DNA of 64,000 nucleotides from Pacificibacter marinus (GCF_900109555.1 NZ_FNZV01000005.1:168688-232687); one strand, 5' to 3'. Positions 30,006 to 39,568 are shown, counted from the first letter of the stretch. Program-made: numbers and translations. Notes: generated from the sequence alone by a model not told the origin.

Positions 30006-30317
30006 TTATGTCGCCTGCGCGTTTATCAGCGTGTCATGGCGCATGGTGGCGGACTGTATATCGATCAACGCTAGCAGGGTCTCGGCCTTTGGTGCGCTGC
30101 TGATGGCTTTTGCTGCGGCTTGGGCTGCGTCCATGTTGGCCCACTGGACATGATCTAACCAAATCCCATCATCGCCAACAGGCAAGCGGCGCGAGATAAA
30201 TCCCGTTTGACGCACTAAGAATGGTGTCATCGCATTTGATGCCTGAGCAACGGCTTGGGGATTGCCGCCCGCGAAGGAACGAAAAGTAACGGTTTCAACA
30301 ATTTGAATGTTTTTCAT
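30006..30317 (-). CDS. Small dimeric alpha-beta barrel-like protein
   Basis: The 103-residue protein begins MKNIQIVETVTFRSFAGGN and contains MTPFLVRQTGFISRRLPVGDDGIWLDHVQW, the strand-helix-strand pattern of antibiotic-biosynthesis-monooxygenase-like (ABM) barrels. No catalytic residue can be named. It precedes the WYL regulator in the same operon and shares its promoter with the inverted repeat at 30363-30382. It is therefore probably the regulator's target. Confidence 0.7.
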   Translation of the reverse strand: MKNIQIVETVTFRSFAGGNPQAVAQASNAMTPFLVRQTGFISRRLPVGDDGIWLDHVQWANMDAAQAAAKAISSAPKAETLLALIDIQSATMRHDTLINAQAT

Positions 30318-30362
30318 CGTGGTCTCCGATTCGGATGTGGTCCTCGTTTGTGCATCCTGACA

Positions 30363-30382
30363 ACTGACATAAACCTGTCAGT
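30363..30382. promoter_or_regulatory. Inverted repeat, likely operator of the WYL regulator operon
   Basis: The sequence actgaca-N6-tgtcagt is a perfect seven-base inverted repeat. A further half-site cctgaca (30356-30362) lies immediately upstream in direct orientation. It sits 45 bases before the start of the small barrel gene, in the divergent region towards tatA. The regulator gene in that operon makes it a good candidate operator. Confidence 0.6.
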
Positions 30383-30531
30383 AGATAAAATCTAGCCCAC
30401 CGCGCCGCGCCAATGTTGTGCATCAATGTGGTTTTGCGCATTTGGTGCTTTTCCTCGCCGAAATCCACGCTAATCCTAAAGCAGATGAATTTTTAAGCGG
30501 GCGCACAGTGCCTGCACACAGGAGAATGACT

Positions 30532-30759
30532 ATGCTTAACAATATCGGTATTCCGGGCCTTCTGCTGATCGCTGTCGTGGTTTTGGTTCTATTTGGTCGT
30601 GGCAAAGTGTCTGGCCTTATGGGCGAAGTGGGCAAAGGCATCACTGCGTTCAAAAAGGGCGTTAACGATGGCACCAAAGAAATCGAAGACGAAGCTGCAG
30701 AGGCTGAAACTGAGGTCACAACAGACGTGACGGCACAAACCGAAAAAGACAAAGTTTAA
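30532..30759 (+). CDS. tatA: Sec-independent protein translocase protein TatA
   Basis: TatA oligomerises to let folded, twin-arginine-signal proteins cross the inner membrane. The ATG at 30532 follows GGAGA by seven bases and gives [24 protein letters not shown], the transmembrane helix with the FGRGK hinge. The amphipathic helix [20 protein letters not shown] and an acidic tail follow, 75 residues in total. Upstream in-frame codons are not part of the family. It is followed by tatB and tatC. Confidence 0.96.
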   Translation: MLNNIGIPGLLLIAVVVLVLFGRGKVSGLMGEVGKGITAFKKGVNDGTKEIEDEAAEAETEVTTDVTAQTEKDKV

Positions 30760-30860
30760 ACGCTTTTTGACTCTTAAGGCGTGGGCGGGACTGGGGAAGC
30801 CAGATCGGCCCACCGCCTGTGTGTCGTTTTCTGTTTGGCGTTTTTGAAAGGCGGCTCAAC

Positions 30861-31499
30861 ATGTTTGACATCGGTATGTCCGAACTTCTGATTGTCGGGA
30901 TTGTGGCTCTTATTGTGGTCGGGCCCAAAGATCTTCCGGGTATGTTTCGCACGCTTGGTCGGTTCACGGCCAAGATCAAAGCGATGAGCCGTGAGTTCAC
31001 TCGCGCGATGGAAAACGCCGCTGATGAGGCGGGTGTGAATGAGATCAAAGACGGGTTGAACGCTGCCGCAAATCCTAAAAAGTTTGGGCTGGATAAGCTC
31101 AAAGACGCCGCATCTGATTTCGAAAATTGGGATCCGATGAAAAAGGATACGCCCAAAGCGCCAACCCAAGCGGTCATGACCGAAGACCGGGCGGCTGTGG
31201 CCAAAAAAATCAGTGACAGCGCTGCCGCGAAAGCAACAGAACGCAAGGCATCTGAAGCAGCTGCTGAGGCGGCTCAAAGTGCGGCCCCCAAAGTGGCAGC
31301 ACCAAAACCCGCTGCGAAAAAGCCAGCTGCTAAAAAAGCACCCGTTTCTAAAAAAACGCCAGCTGCGACAACGAAAGCGAAAGCCGCAAAGCCAGCGGCA
31401 AAAATCGCGCCGAAAAAAACAGCCCCTAAACCAGCCGCCAAAAAGCCGGCGGTAAAGAAAACACCCCCTGCTAAGACCAAGAAAGAAACCGACGTATGA
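30861..31499 (+). CDS. tatB: Sec-independent protein translocase protein TatB
   Basis: TatB receives the substrate with TatC. The start at 30861 gives MFDIGMSELLIVGIVALIVVGPKDLPG, with the family's Glu-8 and the GPKDLP hinge, then the amphipathic helix RTLGRFTAKIKAMSREF. The protein is 212 residues; the last 80 are a low-complexity Lys/Ala/Pro tail, histone-H1-like, much more basic than in the enteric protein. The end overlaps the tatC start by four bases. Confidence 0.95.
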   Translation: MFDIGMSELLIVGIVALIVVGPKDLPGMFRTLGRFTAKIKAMSREFTRAMENAADEAGVNEIKDGLNAAANPKKFGLDKLKDAASDFENWDPMKKDTPKAPTQAVMTEDRAAVAKKISDSAAAKATERKASEAAAEAAQSAAPKVAAPKPAAKKPAAKKAPVSKKTPAATTKAKAAKPAAKIAPKKTAPKPAAKKPAVKKTPPAKTKKETDV

Positions 31500-32404
31500 G
31501 CCACACAGACACGCCCCTTGATGAGGTCGAAGACAGCTCAGCGCCTTTGATCGAACACCTGGCAGAACTGCGCACGCGGCTTATTCGCGCCGTTTTGGCC
31601 TTTTTCGTTGGTATGGTGATTTGCTTTGCGTTTGGCGGGGCCATTCTTGATTTCTTGCTGATGCCCATCGAGAAAACCATGCGCAATTTGGGCAACCCAA
31701 ACCCTGTGATGCAATACACTGCACCGCAGGAATACTTTTTCACATTGATCCGTATTTCAATGGTCGGCGGCTTGATGTTATCGTTCCCTGTGATCGGCAC
31801 CCAACTGTGGCGCTTTATTGCGCCCGGTCTGTACCGCAATGAAAAGAATGCGTTTTTGCCGTTTTTGATTGCGTCACCTGTGCTGTTTTTACTTGGTGCG
31901 GCCTTTGCGCATTACATCGTGGTGCCGCTGGCGATGGCGTTTTTCCTTGGGTTTGCCGACTTGCCATCGTTCATGGCAGCTTTGGTGGCGTCGGGCGGTG
32001 ATCTTTCGGTCGCCTCTAACGATTCAGGCATCGATATCGTGTTCAACGGTAAGGTGAACGAAACACTTGATATTACACTGAAAATGATCGTCGCCTTTGG
32101 TCTGTGCTTTCAGCTGCCAGTGCTTTTGACCTTGATGGGAAAAGCTGGGCTGGCAACAGCGCATGGTCTGCGATCAACCCGTAAATATGCAGTCGTTGGC
32201 ATTCTTGTGGTGGCCGCTTTGGTCACGCCACCTGATGTGACAACGCAGTTGATCTTATTCGTTGTGGTCTACGGCCTGTATGAAATCTCCATCTTCCTTG
32301 TGGCGCGTGTTGAGAAAAAACGCACAGCTGAATTGCGTGCCGCGGGTATTTTGGATGAAGATGAAGAGCTTTACCCAGAGTTCGACGACGAAGACGATAA
32401 ATAG
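31496..32404 (+). CDS. tatC: Sec-independent protein translocase protein TatC
   Basis: TatC is the multi-span receptor for twin-arginine signals. Signature features are LIEHLAELRTRLIRA at residues 17-31, the LMPIEKT region, QYTAPQEYFFTLIRIS (about 81-96) and the conserved PVIGTQLWRFIAPGLYRNEK. The protein ends with an acidic EDEELYPEFDDEDDK tail. At 302 residues it is slightly longer than E. coli TatC because of that tail. It completes tatABC. Confidence 0.97.
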   Translation: MSHTDTPLDEVEDSSAPLIEHLAELRTRLIRAVLAFFVGMVICFAFGGAILDFLLMPIEKTMRNLGNPNPVMQYTAPQEYFFTLIRISMVGGLMLSFPVIGTQLWRFIAPGLYRNEKNAFLPFLIASPVLFLLGAAFAHYIVVPLAMAFFLGFADLPSFMAALVASGGDLSVASNDSGIDIVFNGKVNETLDITLKMIVAFGLCFQLPVLLTLMGKAGLATAHGLRSTRKYAVVGILVVAALVTPPDVTTQLILFVVVYGLYEISIFLVARVEKKRTAELRAAGILDEDEELYPEFDDEDDK

Positions 32405-32413
32405 GATTTAACT

Positions 32414-33256
32414 ATGTCGAGCAAGACTTTGAAACGGATCGCGGCGGCCTTGGATCGCATGGCCCCCGCACCACAATCTGCCCCTGATTTTGACGCCGCA
32501 GATGCCTTTGTGTGGCACACGGGACCAGACAGGTTAGAACCCGTCGCACAGGTGTCGCGGGTGGATGTGTCGCTTTTGGTGGGCATCAATAGATCACGCG
32601 ATACGTTGCTGACCAACACGTTGCAATTTGCGCGGGGGCTGCCAGCCAACAACGCGCTTTTGTGGGGCGCGCGGGGCATGGGAAAATCGTCTTTGGTCAA
32701 GGCCGTGCACGCGTCTGTCTGCGACCAAGGTTTGCCGCTTAAAGTGGTGGAAATGCAGCGCGAAGACTTGCCCACGGTGTCGCGTTTGCTGGGGCACTTG
32801 CGCAGCTCAAAACATCGCTTTGTTTTGTTTTGTGACGATCTGTCGTTCAGTCATGATGACCAACATTACAAATCGCTCAAAGCGGTTCTGGATGGCGGGA
32901 TCGAAGGGCGGCCCGACAATGTGCTGTTCTACGCCACGTCCAATCGTCGTCATTTAATGCCGCGCGATATGATTGAAAACGAACGTTCTTCTGGGATCAA
33001 TCCGTCGGAAGCTGTTGAGGAAAAGGTGTCTTTGTCAGACCGATTTGGTTTGTGGCTTGGGTTCCACCCGTGCAGCCAAGACGACTATTTGGCGATGATC
33101 CGCGGCTATTGCACCGCGCATAACGTTGAGATTGATGACGATACTCTGCGGGCTGAAGCGATTGAATGGCAAGCCACACGTGGGTCACGCTCTGGCCGTG
33201 TTGCATGGCAATTTTTTGTGGATCTGGCTGGGCGCAAAGGTGTGTCTTTGTCTTAA
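32414..33256 (+). CDS. DUF815 family AAA ATPase
   Basis: This 280-residue P-loop ATPase has Walker A WGARGMGKSSLVKAV at about residue 85, Walker B RFVLFCDDLSFSHDD at about 139, and SNRRHLMPRDMIENE at about 180, all hallmarks of DUF815. The family is conserved in Proteobacteria without a settled function. It follows tatC by nine bases and is followed by a terminator, so it is the last gene of the tat operon. The link to Tat is positional only. Confidence 0.9.
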   Translation: MSSKTLKRIAAALDRMAPAPQSAPDFDAADAFVWHTGPDRLEPVAQVSRVDVSLLVGINRSRDTLLTNTLQFARGLPANNALLWGARGMGKSSLVKAVHASVCDQGLPLKVVEMQREDLPTVSRLLGHLRSSKHRFVLFCDDLSFSHDDQHYKSLKAVLDGGIEGRPDNVLFYATSNRRHLMPRDMIENERSSGINPSEAVEEKVSLSDRFGLWLGFHPCSQDDYLAMIRGYCTAHNVEIDDDTLRAEAIEWQATRGSRSGRVAWQFFVDLAGRKGVSLS

Positions 33257-33276
33257 AACATCAGCACATAGATATG

Positions 33277-33308
33277 AAAAAGCCGCTCCAAATGGGGCGG
33301 CTTTTTTT
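33277..33308 (+). terminator. Terminator of the tat-DUF815 operon
   Basis: The arms aaaagccgctcc and ggggcggctttt, separated by aaat, are followed by T (33302-33308). The hairpin lies between convergent genes and could also serve the minus strand. Confidence 0.85.
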
Positions 33309-33332
33309 ATGGCTTGGCCACTTGAATTTGGT

Positions 33333-34523
33333 TTAATTCAAGTAAGGTGACGGATCGACCGTTTGCGTGCCTTTGAAGACCATGAATTGCAACGCATTGA
33401 ATTCATTTGCAGTTACTTTGGCGATGCTTTGGCCTTTTGAAACCTTGTCGCCTTTTTTGACGGACAGGTTGTCGATAAAGCTATAGGCTGTTTGCAACCC
33501 ATCACCGTGATCAATCACCATAATCTGAACCCCGTCCGCATTGGTGGACACAAGTTTAACTGTGCCCGCTTTGGCCGCTTTCACAGTGGTGCCAGAGGGC
33601 GCAGAGAACAGCACGAACTTTGATTTCGCTTTGTCGTAATCGCGAATAATCGGACCTGAGACTGGCTTGGACATTTCAGAACTGGATGTCTGTGTCGCGC
33701 CCAAGTTTGGGGCAGGGGTGCTGGGTTTAACTGGCTCTGGTGTTGCTTCTTTGGCATCAGGCAGAGGTGTGGCGGCAGAGGGCGGTGTGGGTGTGGCGGT
33801 GCCCGCCCCAGGGGTAGTTTGTACTGGTTGCGCCGTGTTTTCTGCCGTTTTAACTGGGATCAACACATAGCGTCCTTCTTGCACCGCAAGGTCAGACCCT
33901 AGGCCATTCCAATCGGACAAGGCGCGCACAGACACACCGTATTTACGTGCGATTGAATAGGCTGTCTCGCCGCGTTGCACTTGGTGGCGCACAGGTTCTG
34001 TGGTGATAGTGGGCGCGTTTTTGACGGGGGCTGTGGCTGTTGATTGTGGCGCTGCAAGCGGCGTTTCAGACAGAGCTTCGTTCGCCAAAGAGGTCACGTC
34101 GATGCGCTCGCCAGAGGCGATTGTTCCCGTTGGAATGACGGCTCCACTGATCTGGCCTGCGGGGCGCGGCAATGCGATGACTTCGCCGCTGCGCAAGGCA
34201 ACGCCGCTTGGAATGCCGTTGTATTTCGCCAATTCTGCGGCGGGCAGGCCGACGCGGCTGGCAACCATATCGATGGTATCGCCTTTGCGTGCCACCGCGA
34301 CTTGGTAATTGGGATATGAGATCACGCCATTTGCATTTGGTTTTGGTTTGGCGGCTGTCTTTGCTTCTTGTGCGGCAGGGGCCGTGGAAAAGGCATCGGT
34401 CAATCCACGCAGATCAAAATCCAGTGGTTTGTCGCAGGCCGTGAGCGCCAAAGCCGCACAGCCACACAGTGCCAAACGGTGAAGGGTGCGCGGGTGGGCG
34501 ACTGTCAATTTGGTAAATGTCAT
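33333..34523 (-). CDS. NlpD-like lipoprotein with two LysM motifs and a degenerate M23 domain
   Basis: The start at 34523 follows GAGG by nine bases and gives a lipoprotein signal ending ALALTAC (Cys about residue 30). Two LysM peptidoglycan-binding motifs follow: VARKGDTIDMVASRVGLPAAEL and VQRGETAYSIARKYGVSVRALSDWNGLG. The C-terminal 95 residues fold like peptidase M23, but the zinc ligands are gone. The usual HxGxD region reads FSAPSGTTVKAA, the HxH region reads TAYSFIDNLSV, and the last HxE-like strand reads LQFMVFKG. It is therefore probably an activator, like E. coli NlpD. It lies downstream of surE and pcm, the same order as E. coli surE-pcm-nlpD. Confidence 0.9.
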   Translation of the reverse strand: MTFTKLTVAHPRTLHRLALCGCAALALTACDKPLDFDLRGLTDAFSTAPAAQEAKTAAKPKPNANGVISYPNYQVAVARKGDTIDMVASRVGLPAAELAKYNGIPSGVALRSGEVIALPRPAGQISGAVIPTGTIASGERIDVTSLANEALSETPLAAPQSTATAPVKNAPTITTEPVRHQVQRGETAYSIARKYGVSVRALSDWNGLGSDLAVQEGRYVLIPVKTAENTAQPVQTTPGAGTATPTPPSAATPLPDAKEATPEPVKPSTPAPNLGATQTSSSEMSKPVSGPIIRDYDKAKSKFVLFSAPSGTTVKAAKAGTVKLVSTNADGVQIMVIDHGDGLQTAYSFIDNLSVKKGDKVSKGQSIAKVTANEFNALQFMVFKGTQTVDPSPYLN

Positions 34524-34596
34524 AGCTCGATCCTCAAATTTTCGGGTCATTGCCCGTATCGGGGTGTTTGCCCCAAAATTGGCCCAACATGGGCGG

Positions 34597-35238
34597 TTAC
34601 TCCTGACCTATCCCCTCAAGCAGGGGCACAAAACGCACAGAGCGCAGTTCTTCGTAGTCAAAGCCTTTTTCGAGGCGTGTGACCTTAATCAGACTTTGCA
34701 CAGTATCAGACTGGCCGACTGGCACGACCATGATACCGCCAACACGCAGCTGCGCCAAGAGGGGGCCTGGTGGGTCCTCTGCAGCGGCAGTCACGATGAT
34801 GCGATCAAAGGGCGCTTGATCGGGTAAACCGTGGCTGCCATCAGCGGCAAATGCGGTGATGTTGACGATGCCCAAGGTATCAAACACCTCTTGAGCTTCG
34901 CGCACCAATCGTGAAAATCGGTCTACCGTGTAGACACGTCGCGCCAGTTGACTGAGCACTGCGGCCTGATAGCCCGACCCAGTGCCGACTTCCAAAACCT
35001 TGTCGCGCGGCTGCACGTTCAACGCTTGGGTCATGAGGCCCACAACTGAAGGCTGGGATATCGTTTGGCCGCAGGCAATCGGCAAGGGCATGTCTTCGTA
35101 GGCGCGCTTCGCAAAAAGGCCCCGCACAAATGCCCCGCGATCGATTTTTTCCATCGCGGTCATCGTGCGGCTGTCCGTTACGCCCTTAGAGCGCAACGTG
35201 TACAAAAACTGCATTTTGCGTTCTGCGGCTGAGGTCAT
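34597..35238 (-). CDS. pcm: Protein-L-isoaspartate O-methyltransferase
   Basis: Pcm methylates L-isoaspartyl residues with S-adenosylmethionine to repair aged proteins. The 213 residues show [16 protein letters not shown], the SAM loop [18 protein letters not shown], and [19 protein letters not shown]. The start overlaps surE by four bases and the end is 73 bases before the lipoprotein gene. The order surE-pcm-nlpD supports a stationary-phase maintenance role. Confidence 0.96.
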   Translation of the reverse strand: MTSAAERKMQFLYTLRSKGVTDSRTMTAMEKIDRGAFVRGLFAKRAYEDMPLPIACGQTISQPSVVGLMTQALNVQPRDKVLEVGTGSGYQAAVLSQLARRVYTVDRFSRLVREAQEVFDTLGIVNITAFAADGSHGLPDQAPFDRIIVTAAAEDPPGPLLAQLRVGGIMVVPVGQSDTVQSLIKVTRLEKGFDYEELRSVRFVPLLEGIGQE

Positions 35239-36017
35239 TTCAGCGCGGCCTCAATATCAGCAAGTACATCATATGCTGTTAGATCGGCGCGCATCGGGGT
35301 CACTGAAATTTGACCCGCAAGATTGGCGGTTACATCTGTGCCCGCGCCTGTATCAACGGATTGCTGTGAGCCTGTGACCCATAAAAAACGCCGTCCAGAG
35401 GGAGACATTTGTGCTTCAACCCCAAATCCTGACCCTTTTCGGCGACCTTGACGGGTCACTGTGATGCCGCCTGTTTTGTTAGCAGATATGGGCGGGAAAT
35501 TGATGTTGTAGAACAGGTTGTAATCTGTTCCATCCCAAGGCGCATCGGCCAAGAGTTTGCGCACAACGGCTGCGCCATGCTGTGCGGCACTTTCAAACGG
35601 GTCATTTAGCTCGGCATTCTCTGGCCCAAAAAATTGGCTCATCGCGATGGCTTTGACACCTTGCAAGGCCGCCTCCATAGCGCCGCCGATTGTGCCCGAA
35701 TACATAACATTTTCGCCAGCGTTGTTGCCACGATTTACACCGGACAAAACCAAATCAGGCCGCTCAGGCATAACATCAAAAAGGGCGGCCAAAACGCAAT
35801 CTGCGGGGGATCCTTCGGCTGCCCAACGGCGGGGGGCCAATTCGGAAATCATCGTCGGGTGGGCATACGAAATGCAATGGCCAACACCGGATTGTTCAAA
35901 GGCAGGGGCAACGACCCAGACTTCGCCATCTGGACCTGCTATGTCGCGTGCTATGGCCTCAAGTGTGACCAGTCCCGGCGCGTTGATGCCGTCGTCATTG
36001 GTAATGAGAATGCGCAT
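35235..36017 (-). CDS. surE: 5'-nucleotidase SurE
   Basis: SurE is a metal-dependent 5'/3'-nucleotidase and polyphosphatase. Motifs are [14 protein letters not shown] at the N-terminus (metal-binding NDDG) and [26 protein letters not shown] around residue 90 (NxGxN and SGT). The 260 residues match the family. First gene of the surE-pcm-nlpD operon. Confidence 0.97.
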   Translation of the reverse strand: MRILITNDDGINAPGLVTLEAIARDIAGPDGEVWVVAPAFEQSGVGHCISYAHPTMISELAPRRWAAEGSPADCVLAALFDVMPERPDLVLSGVNRGNNAGENVMYSGTIGGAMEAALQGVKAIAMSQFFGPENAELNDPFESAAQHGAAVVRKLLADAPWDGTDYNLFYNINFPPISANKTGGITVTRQGRRKGSGFGVEAQMSPSGRRFLWVTGSQQSVDTGAGTDVTANLAGQISVTPMRADLTAYDVLADIEAALK

Positions 36018-36138
36018 AAATGTGCTGCCTTTTGCCTCTGTGTTGTCTCATCCTTAAAGCAGGTGACGAATCACAGCAAGACGGGGTTGCAGCCTTTCAG
36101 GGCTTGCGTGCATTCTATTCTGGAAAATGGAGGAATTT

Positions 36139-36534
36139 ATGCCGAAACCTATTTTAGATGCGGTGGCTGTGAGTGCTCATGATATGTCTCGCGCCAAAAT
36201 GTTTTACACGTTGCTTGGATTTGAATTTGACGGTGGCTTTGAGAGCGAAGACCATGTCGAACCTGTGCGTCGCGCGGGCGAGCCACGGTTGATGATCGAT
36301 AGGGCGACGTTGATGGAAAAGCTCATCGGTGAAATGCCACGCGCGCCGAACCATTCGGTGTTTGCGATGTTGTGTGACAGCCCTGCCGAAGTGGATGCCT
36401 ATACAGCGAAAATCAAAGCGGCAGGGTTTGCGGTTTTGACAGAGCCGTGGGACGCCTTTTGGGGGCAGCGTTATGCGACTGTGGCCGATGCCGATGGATA
36501 CCGCATTGATCTGTTTGCCCCGCTTGCGGGGTGA
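36139..36534 (+). CDS. VOC (glyoxalase/bleomycin-resistance fold) family protein
   Basis: The 131-residue protein has the paired beta-alpha-beta3 pattern: VAVSAHDMSRAKMFYTLLGFEFDG at the N-terminus and FWGQRYATVADADGYRIDLFAPL at the C-terminus. GGAGG at 36129-36133 precedes the ATG at 36139; an ATG four codons earlier overlaps that site. Substrate unknown; the fold is used by dioxygenases, glyoxalases and antibiotic-binding proteins. Lies alone between two minus-strand blocks. Confidence 0.85.
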   Translation: MPKPILDAVAVSAHDMSRAKMFYTLLGFEFDGGFESEDHVEPVRRAGEPRLMIDRATLMEKLIGEMPRAPNHSVFAMLCDSPAEVDAYTAKIKAAGFAVLTEPWDAFWGQRYATVADADGYRIDLFAPLAG

Positions 36535-36586
36535 CGGGCGAGATAGTGATGCGCGTCATAAGACCCGGGCGGAGCAGGGACCGACC

Positions 36587-37255
36587 TTAGATCAGGCCGA
36601 TCTCTTTCAAAATGCGCGGAGCTTCATCACGGGGGTGGACCAATGCCTCTTTGCCTTCGCCGGGGTGGAATCTGGCGCGTGTGCCAGTGGGCATCGGATT
36701 GGGCTGCACGATATGCACGCGGGGCGCTTTGTCTGAGTTTGCGGTTTCCGCCTGCCAACTGCGCGCCATTGCGATTTGCGCAGCTTTTGATGCGCCGTAT
36801 GCGCCAAAGAATTTCTCGCCTGCATGCGGATCATCAAAAAACAACACGTCAGAGCGGCGCGGCCCCATGTTCAAAAGCGGTCCGATCAGAGGAATAAGTT
36901 TGCCCGTCGCAGTGATATTGGTGCCTATGGTGCGATCCAAATCTTTGGGGTCCAAATGATCGGCCGGTGACAAAAGCTGTGCGTAAATCGCGGTATGCGC
37001 CCAGAGGTCCAAATACCCCCAGCGATCATAAATGCCGCGACACAAATGCGCCATCGCATCGGGGTTGGTGACATCCATCGGGGCTAGTGTCGCATCGCCA
37101 CCTTTGGCTTTGATGCGGTCATCCAACTCTTCGAGCGCGCCTGTGGTCTTGGCCACAGCGACGATGTGATACTCAGGGGCAAGGGCTTCGGCCAAATGAA
37201 AGCCAAGGCCGCGCGAGGCGCCTGTGATCAGGGCAATTTTTGTTTTCTCGGTCAT
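36587..37255 (-). CDS. SDR family NAD(P)-dependent oxidoreductase
   Basis: A 222-residue short-chain dehydrogenase with TGASRGLGFHLAEAL (cofactor loop), MDVTNPDAM and YGASKAAQIAM (YxxxK intact). In place of NNAG it reads AHTAIYAQ, so substrate or stability differ from standard members. It lies apart from other genes of known pathway; substrate unknown. Confidence 0.88.
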   Translation of the reverse strand: MTEKTKIALITGASRGLGFHLAEALAPEYHIVAVAKTTGALEELDDRIKAKGGDATLAPMDVTNPDAMAHLCRGIYDRWGYLDLWAHTAIYAQLLSPADHLDPKDLDRTIGTNITATGKLIPLIGPLLNMGPRRSDVLFFDDPHAGEKFFGAYGASKAAQIAMARSWQAETANSDKAPRVHIVQPNPMPTGTRARFHPGEGKEALVHPRDEAPRILKEIGLI

Positions 37256-37302
37256 GGGGCAGATGTGCTTTCAAATGCGTGCGCGGTCAAGAGGGCAAGC
37301 TC

Positions 37303-37812
37303 TCAGGACTTAGATAAATCGTCGCGACTTAATGTCCCTGTAGCCTCGTAAAGGTCAATCAAATCGTCAAGCGATATGTCCGTTGCGCCCTGTGCAAGTG
37401 TGGCTGTTGGACGTGTTGATGTGTCATTGAACTCAAGTGACACTTTCGCCCCTAAGTTGGCTAAAGGACCAAGATCAGATGACAATTTCCCATCAAACGG
37501 TGCAGGGGACGCTGCGCCATCGAATGTCTCGATATAGGCGTAGAACCCCTCGTTTGGCACTTTGACCCAAAGGGCAAACACCACATGCTCGTCAGAGCCG
37601 CGAATGGGCAAGGCAAGTGTGGCGCAGATAAAGCGGTCTTCACCAAAACGACACAGTTCTGACGCCAATTGATCATCGCCAAGTTTGACAAAAGGCTGAT
37701 CGCCACGTTCGCCGTGGGGCCAAGCGCTGGGGTGGTCAAAGCCAATATCCATCACGCCGCCCATATCTTGTAAGGCACGCCAACGCGGATCGAGGTCTAG
37801 GATTGATGTCAT
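37303..37812 (-). CDS. DUF2199-like protein
   Basis: This 169-residue acidic soluble protein contains RFICATLALPIRGSDEHVVFALWVKVPNEGFYAYIE. That segment resembles DUF2199, a family of small proteins of unknown function defined by a Trp-containing strand pair. No catalytic motif is visible. It has its own gap on both sides and precedes the purF terminator. Confidence 0.7.
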   Translation of the reverse strand: MTSILDLDPRWRALQDMGGVMDIGFDHPSAWPHGERGDQPFVKLGDDQLASELCRFGEDRFICATLALPIRGSDEHVVFALWVKVPNEGFYAYIETFDGAASPAPFDGKLSSDLGPLANLGAKVSLEFNDTSTRPTATLAQGATDISLDDLIDLYEATGTLSRDDLSKS

Positions 37813-37857
37813 GATCTGGCCTTTAAACTGAGGGTCTTTGATCTTGTCCCATAAAAG

Positions 37858-37889
37858 AACCGCCGCATCAAATCAATGACGCGGCGGTT
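37858..37889 (-). terminator. Terminator of purF
   Basis: Arms aaccgccgc (37858-37866) and gcggcggtt (37881-37889) form a perfect nine-pair stem. On the minus strand TTCTTTTA follows. It is 24 bases after the purF stop. Confidence 0.85.
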
Positions 37890-37912
37890 TATTCATATCG
37901 GGCAAAAAGCGC

Positions 37913-39382
37913 TTATTCAGCGGCTGTTTTCATCTCGAACCCTTTGGCAATCATATCGCTTGGCACGACAGGGTATTCGCCAGAGAAGCACGCGTCACAG
38001 TATTTCGGCGCATTCGCATCACGGCCCTCAGGCACGCCAGCGGCGCGGTACAGACCGTCCAGCGTGATGAATTGCAAACTGTCCACATCAAGATGGGCAC
38101 ACATTTCGTCGACCGTCATATTTGCAGCCAAAAGTTTGTCACGGTCTGGCGTGTCTACGCCGTAGAAACAGGGCCACATTGTGGGGGGCGAAGCGATGCG
38201 GAAATGCACTTCGGCCGCGCCAGCATCCAGCAACATGTCTTTGATTTTTTGCGATGTGGTGCCGCGTACAACTGAATCGTCGACCAAAATGATGCGTTTA
38301 CCACGGATCAGCGCACGATTGACGTTGAGTTTCAGGCGCACACCCATATTGCGGATTTGCTCTGATGGCTCGATAAACGTGCGGCCCATATATTGATTGC
38401 GGATGATGCCCATGCCGTATGGAATACCGGATTCATGCGAAAATCCAATCGCAGCAGGGGTGCCGGAATCTGGTACAGGGCAGACAAGATCAGCATCCAC
38501 AGGGGCTTCACGCGCCAGTTCCACACCGATTTGACGGCGTGTTTCATACACAGAACGCCCGCCCAATATACTGTCAGGGCGTGAAAAATAGACGTGTTCA
38601 AAGATGCAAAAGCGTGATGCCGTGCGTTCAAACGGGTGGAAACTTTCCACAACACCGTTCGAGATCACAACCATTTCACCGGGTTCAATTTCACGTACAA
38701 ACTCGGCACCGATGATATCAAGCGCACAGGTCTCGGAAGACAGAGCATAGCCTTTTTCGCCGACTTTGCCTAAAACAAGTGGCCGTACGCCGCGTGGGTC
38801 ACGCACACCAATCAATTTGGTGCGGGTCATTGCGACAACAGAAAACGCCCCTTCGACACGGCGTAGGGCATCTTTCATCCGCTCAGGAATGTTGCGCTGC
38901 AACGAGCGTGCCATCAGGTGAATGATACATTCAGAATCTGACGAAGACTGGAAAATCGAGCCGCGATCAATCAGTTCGCGTTTGAGCGCTTCTGCATTGG
39001 TGATATTGCCGTTGTGGGCGATGGCGGCGCCCCCCATGGAAAACTCACCAAAGAAAGGCTGCACATCACGGATGGCTGTGGCGCCTTTTGAACCAGCAGT
39101 GGAGTAGCGCACGTGGCCAATGCCAACTTCGCCAGGAAGCGTTTCCATCACTTTTTGGCTGGTAAAGTTATCGCGGACATAGCCAAAGCGGCGGGCCGAG
39201 TTGAACCCCGCTTCGGGGTCGTACGTGACGATTCCGCCAGCTTCTTGACCGCGATGCTGCAAGGCGTGCAATCCGAGTGCGATAAAGTTGGCCGCATCGG
39301 CAACGCCGACAACGCCAAACACGCCGCACTCTTCTTTTAATTTATCGTCGTCAAACGGGTTTTCAGGGGGCATCTGGCGCAT
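37913..39382 (-). CDS. purF: Amidophosphoribosyltransferase
   Basis: PurF performs the first committed step of purine synthesis, converting PRPP and glutamine to phosphoribosylamine. The start I use (39382, 489 residues) gives MRQMPPENPFDDDKLKEECGVFG; Cys19 is the expected N-terminal nucleophile after propeptide removal. The glutaminase domain has LQHRGQEAGGI and SDSECIIHLMA; the PRPP loop IILVDDSVVRGTTSQK is near residue 365. A longer upstream frame is not protein-like. Confidence 0.96.
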   Translation of the reverse strand: MRQMPPENPFDDDKLKEECGVFGVVGVADAANFIALGLHALQHRGQEAGGIVTYDPEAGFNSARRFGYVRDNFTSQKVMETLPGEVGIGHVRYSTAGSKGATAIRDVQPFFGEFSMGGAAIAHNGNITNAEALKRELIDRGSIFQSSSDSECIIHLMARSLQRNIPERMKDALRRVEGAFSVVAMTRTKLIGVRDPRGVRPLVLGKVGEKGYALSSETCALDIIGAEFVREIEPGEMVVISNGVVESFHPFERTASRFCIFEHVYFSRPDSILGGRSVYETRRQIGVELAREAPVDADLVCPVPDSGTPAAIGFSHESGIPYGMGIIRNQYMGRTFIEPSEQIRNMGVRLKLNVNRALIRGKRIILVDDSVVRGTTSQKIKDMLLDAGAAEVHFRIASPPTMWPCFYGVDTPDRDKLLAANMTVDEMCAHLDVDSLQFITLDGLYRAAGVPEGRDANAPKYCDACFSGEYPVVPSDMIAKGFEMKTAAE

Positions 39383-39568
39383 GGCAACAGGCTCCGAATC
39401 CAAAGGCGTGCATTTCGTCCTTCGTTTAGTCCTTAACGAGCGCAGTGTCACGGAAGGATCACAAAAGAATTTCGACCGCTTGGTCAAAGTTGCAATCAAG
39501 CACGTTTAAGACACCGTTGCGCGCCTTGTTTGCATTAGGAATGTTGACGAAAAACCGATACGCATGAA

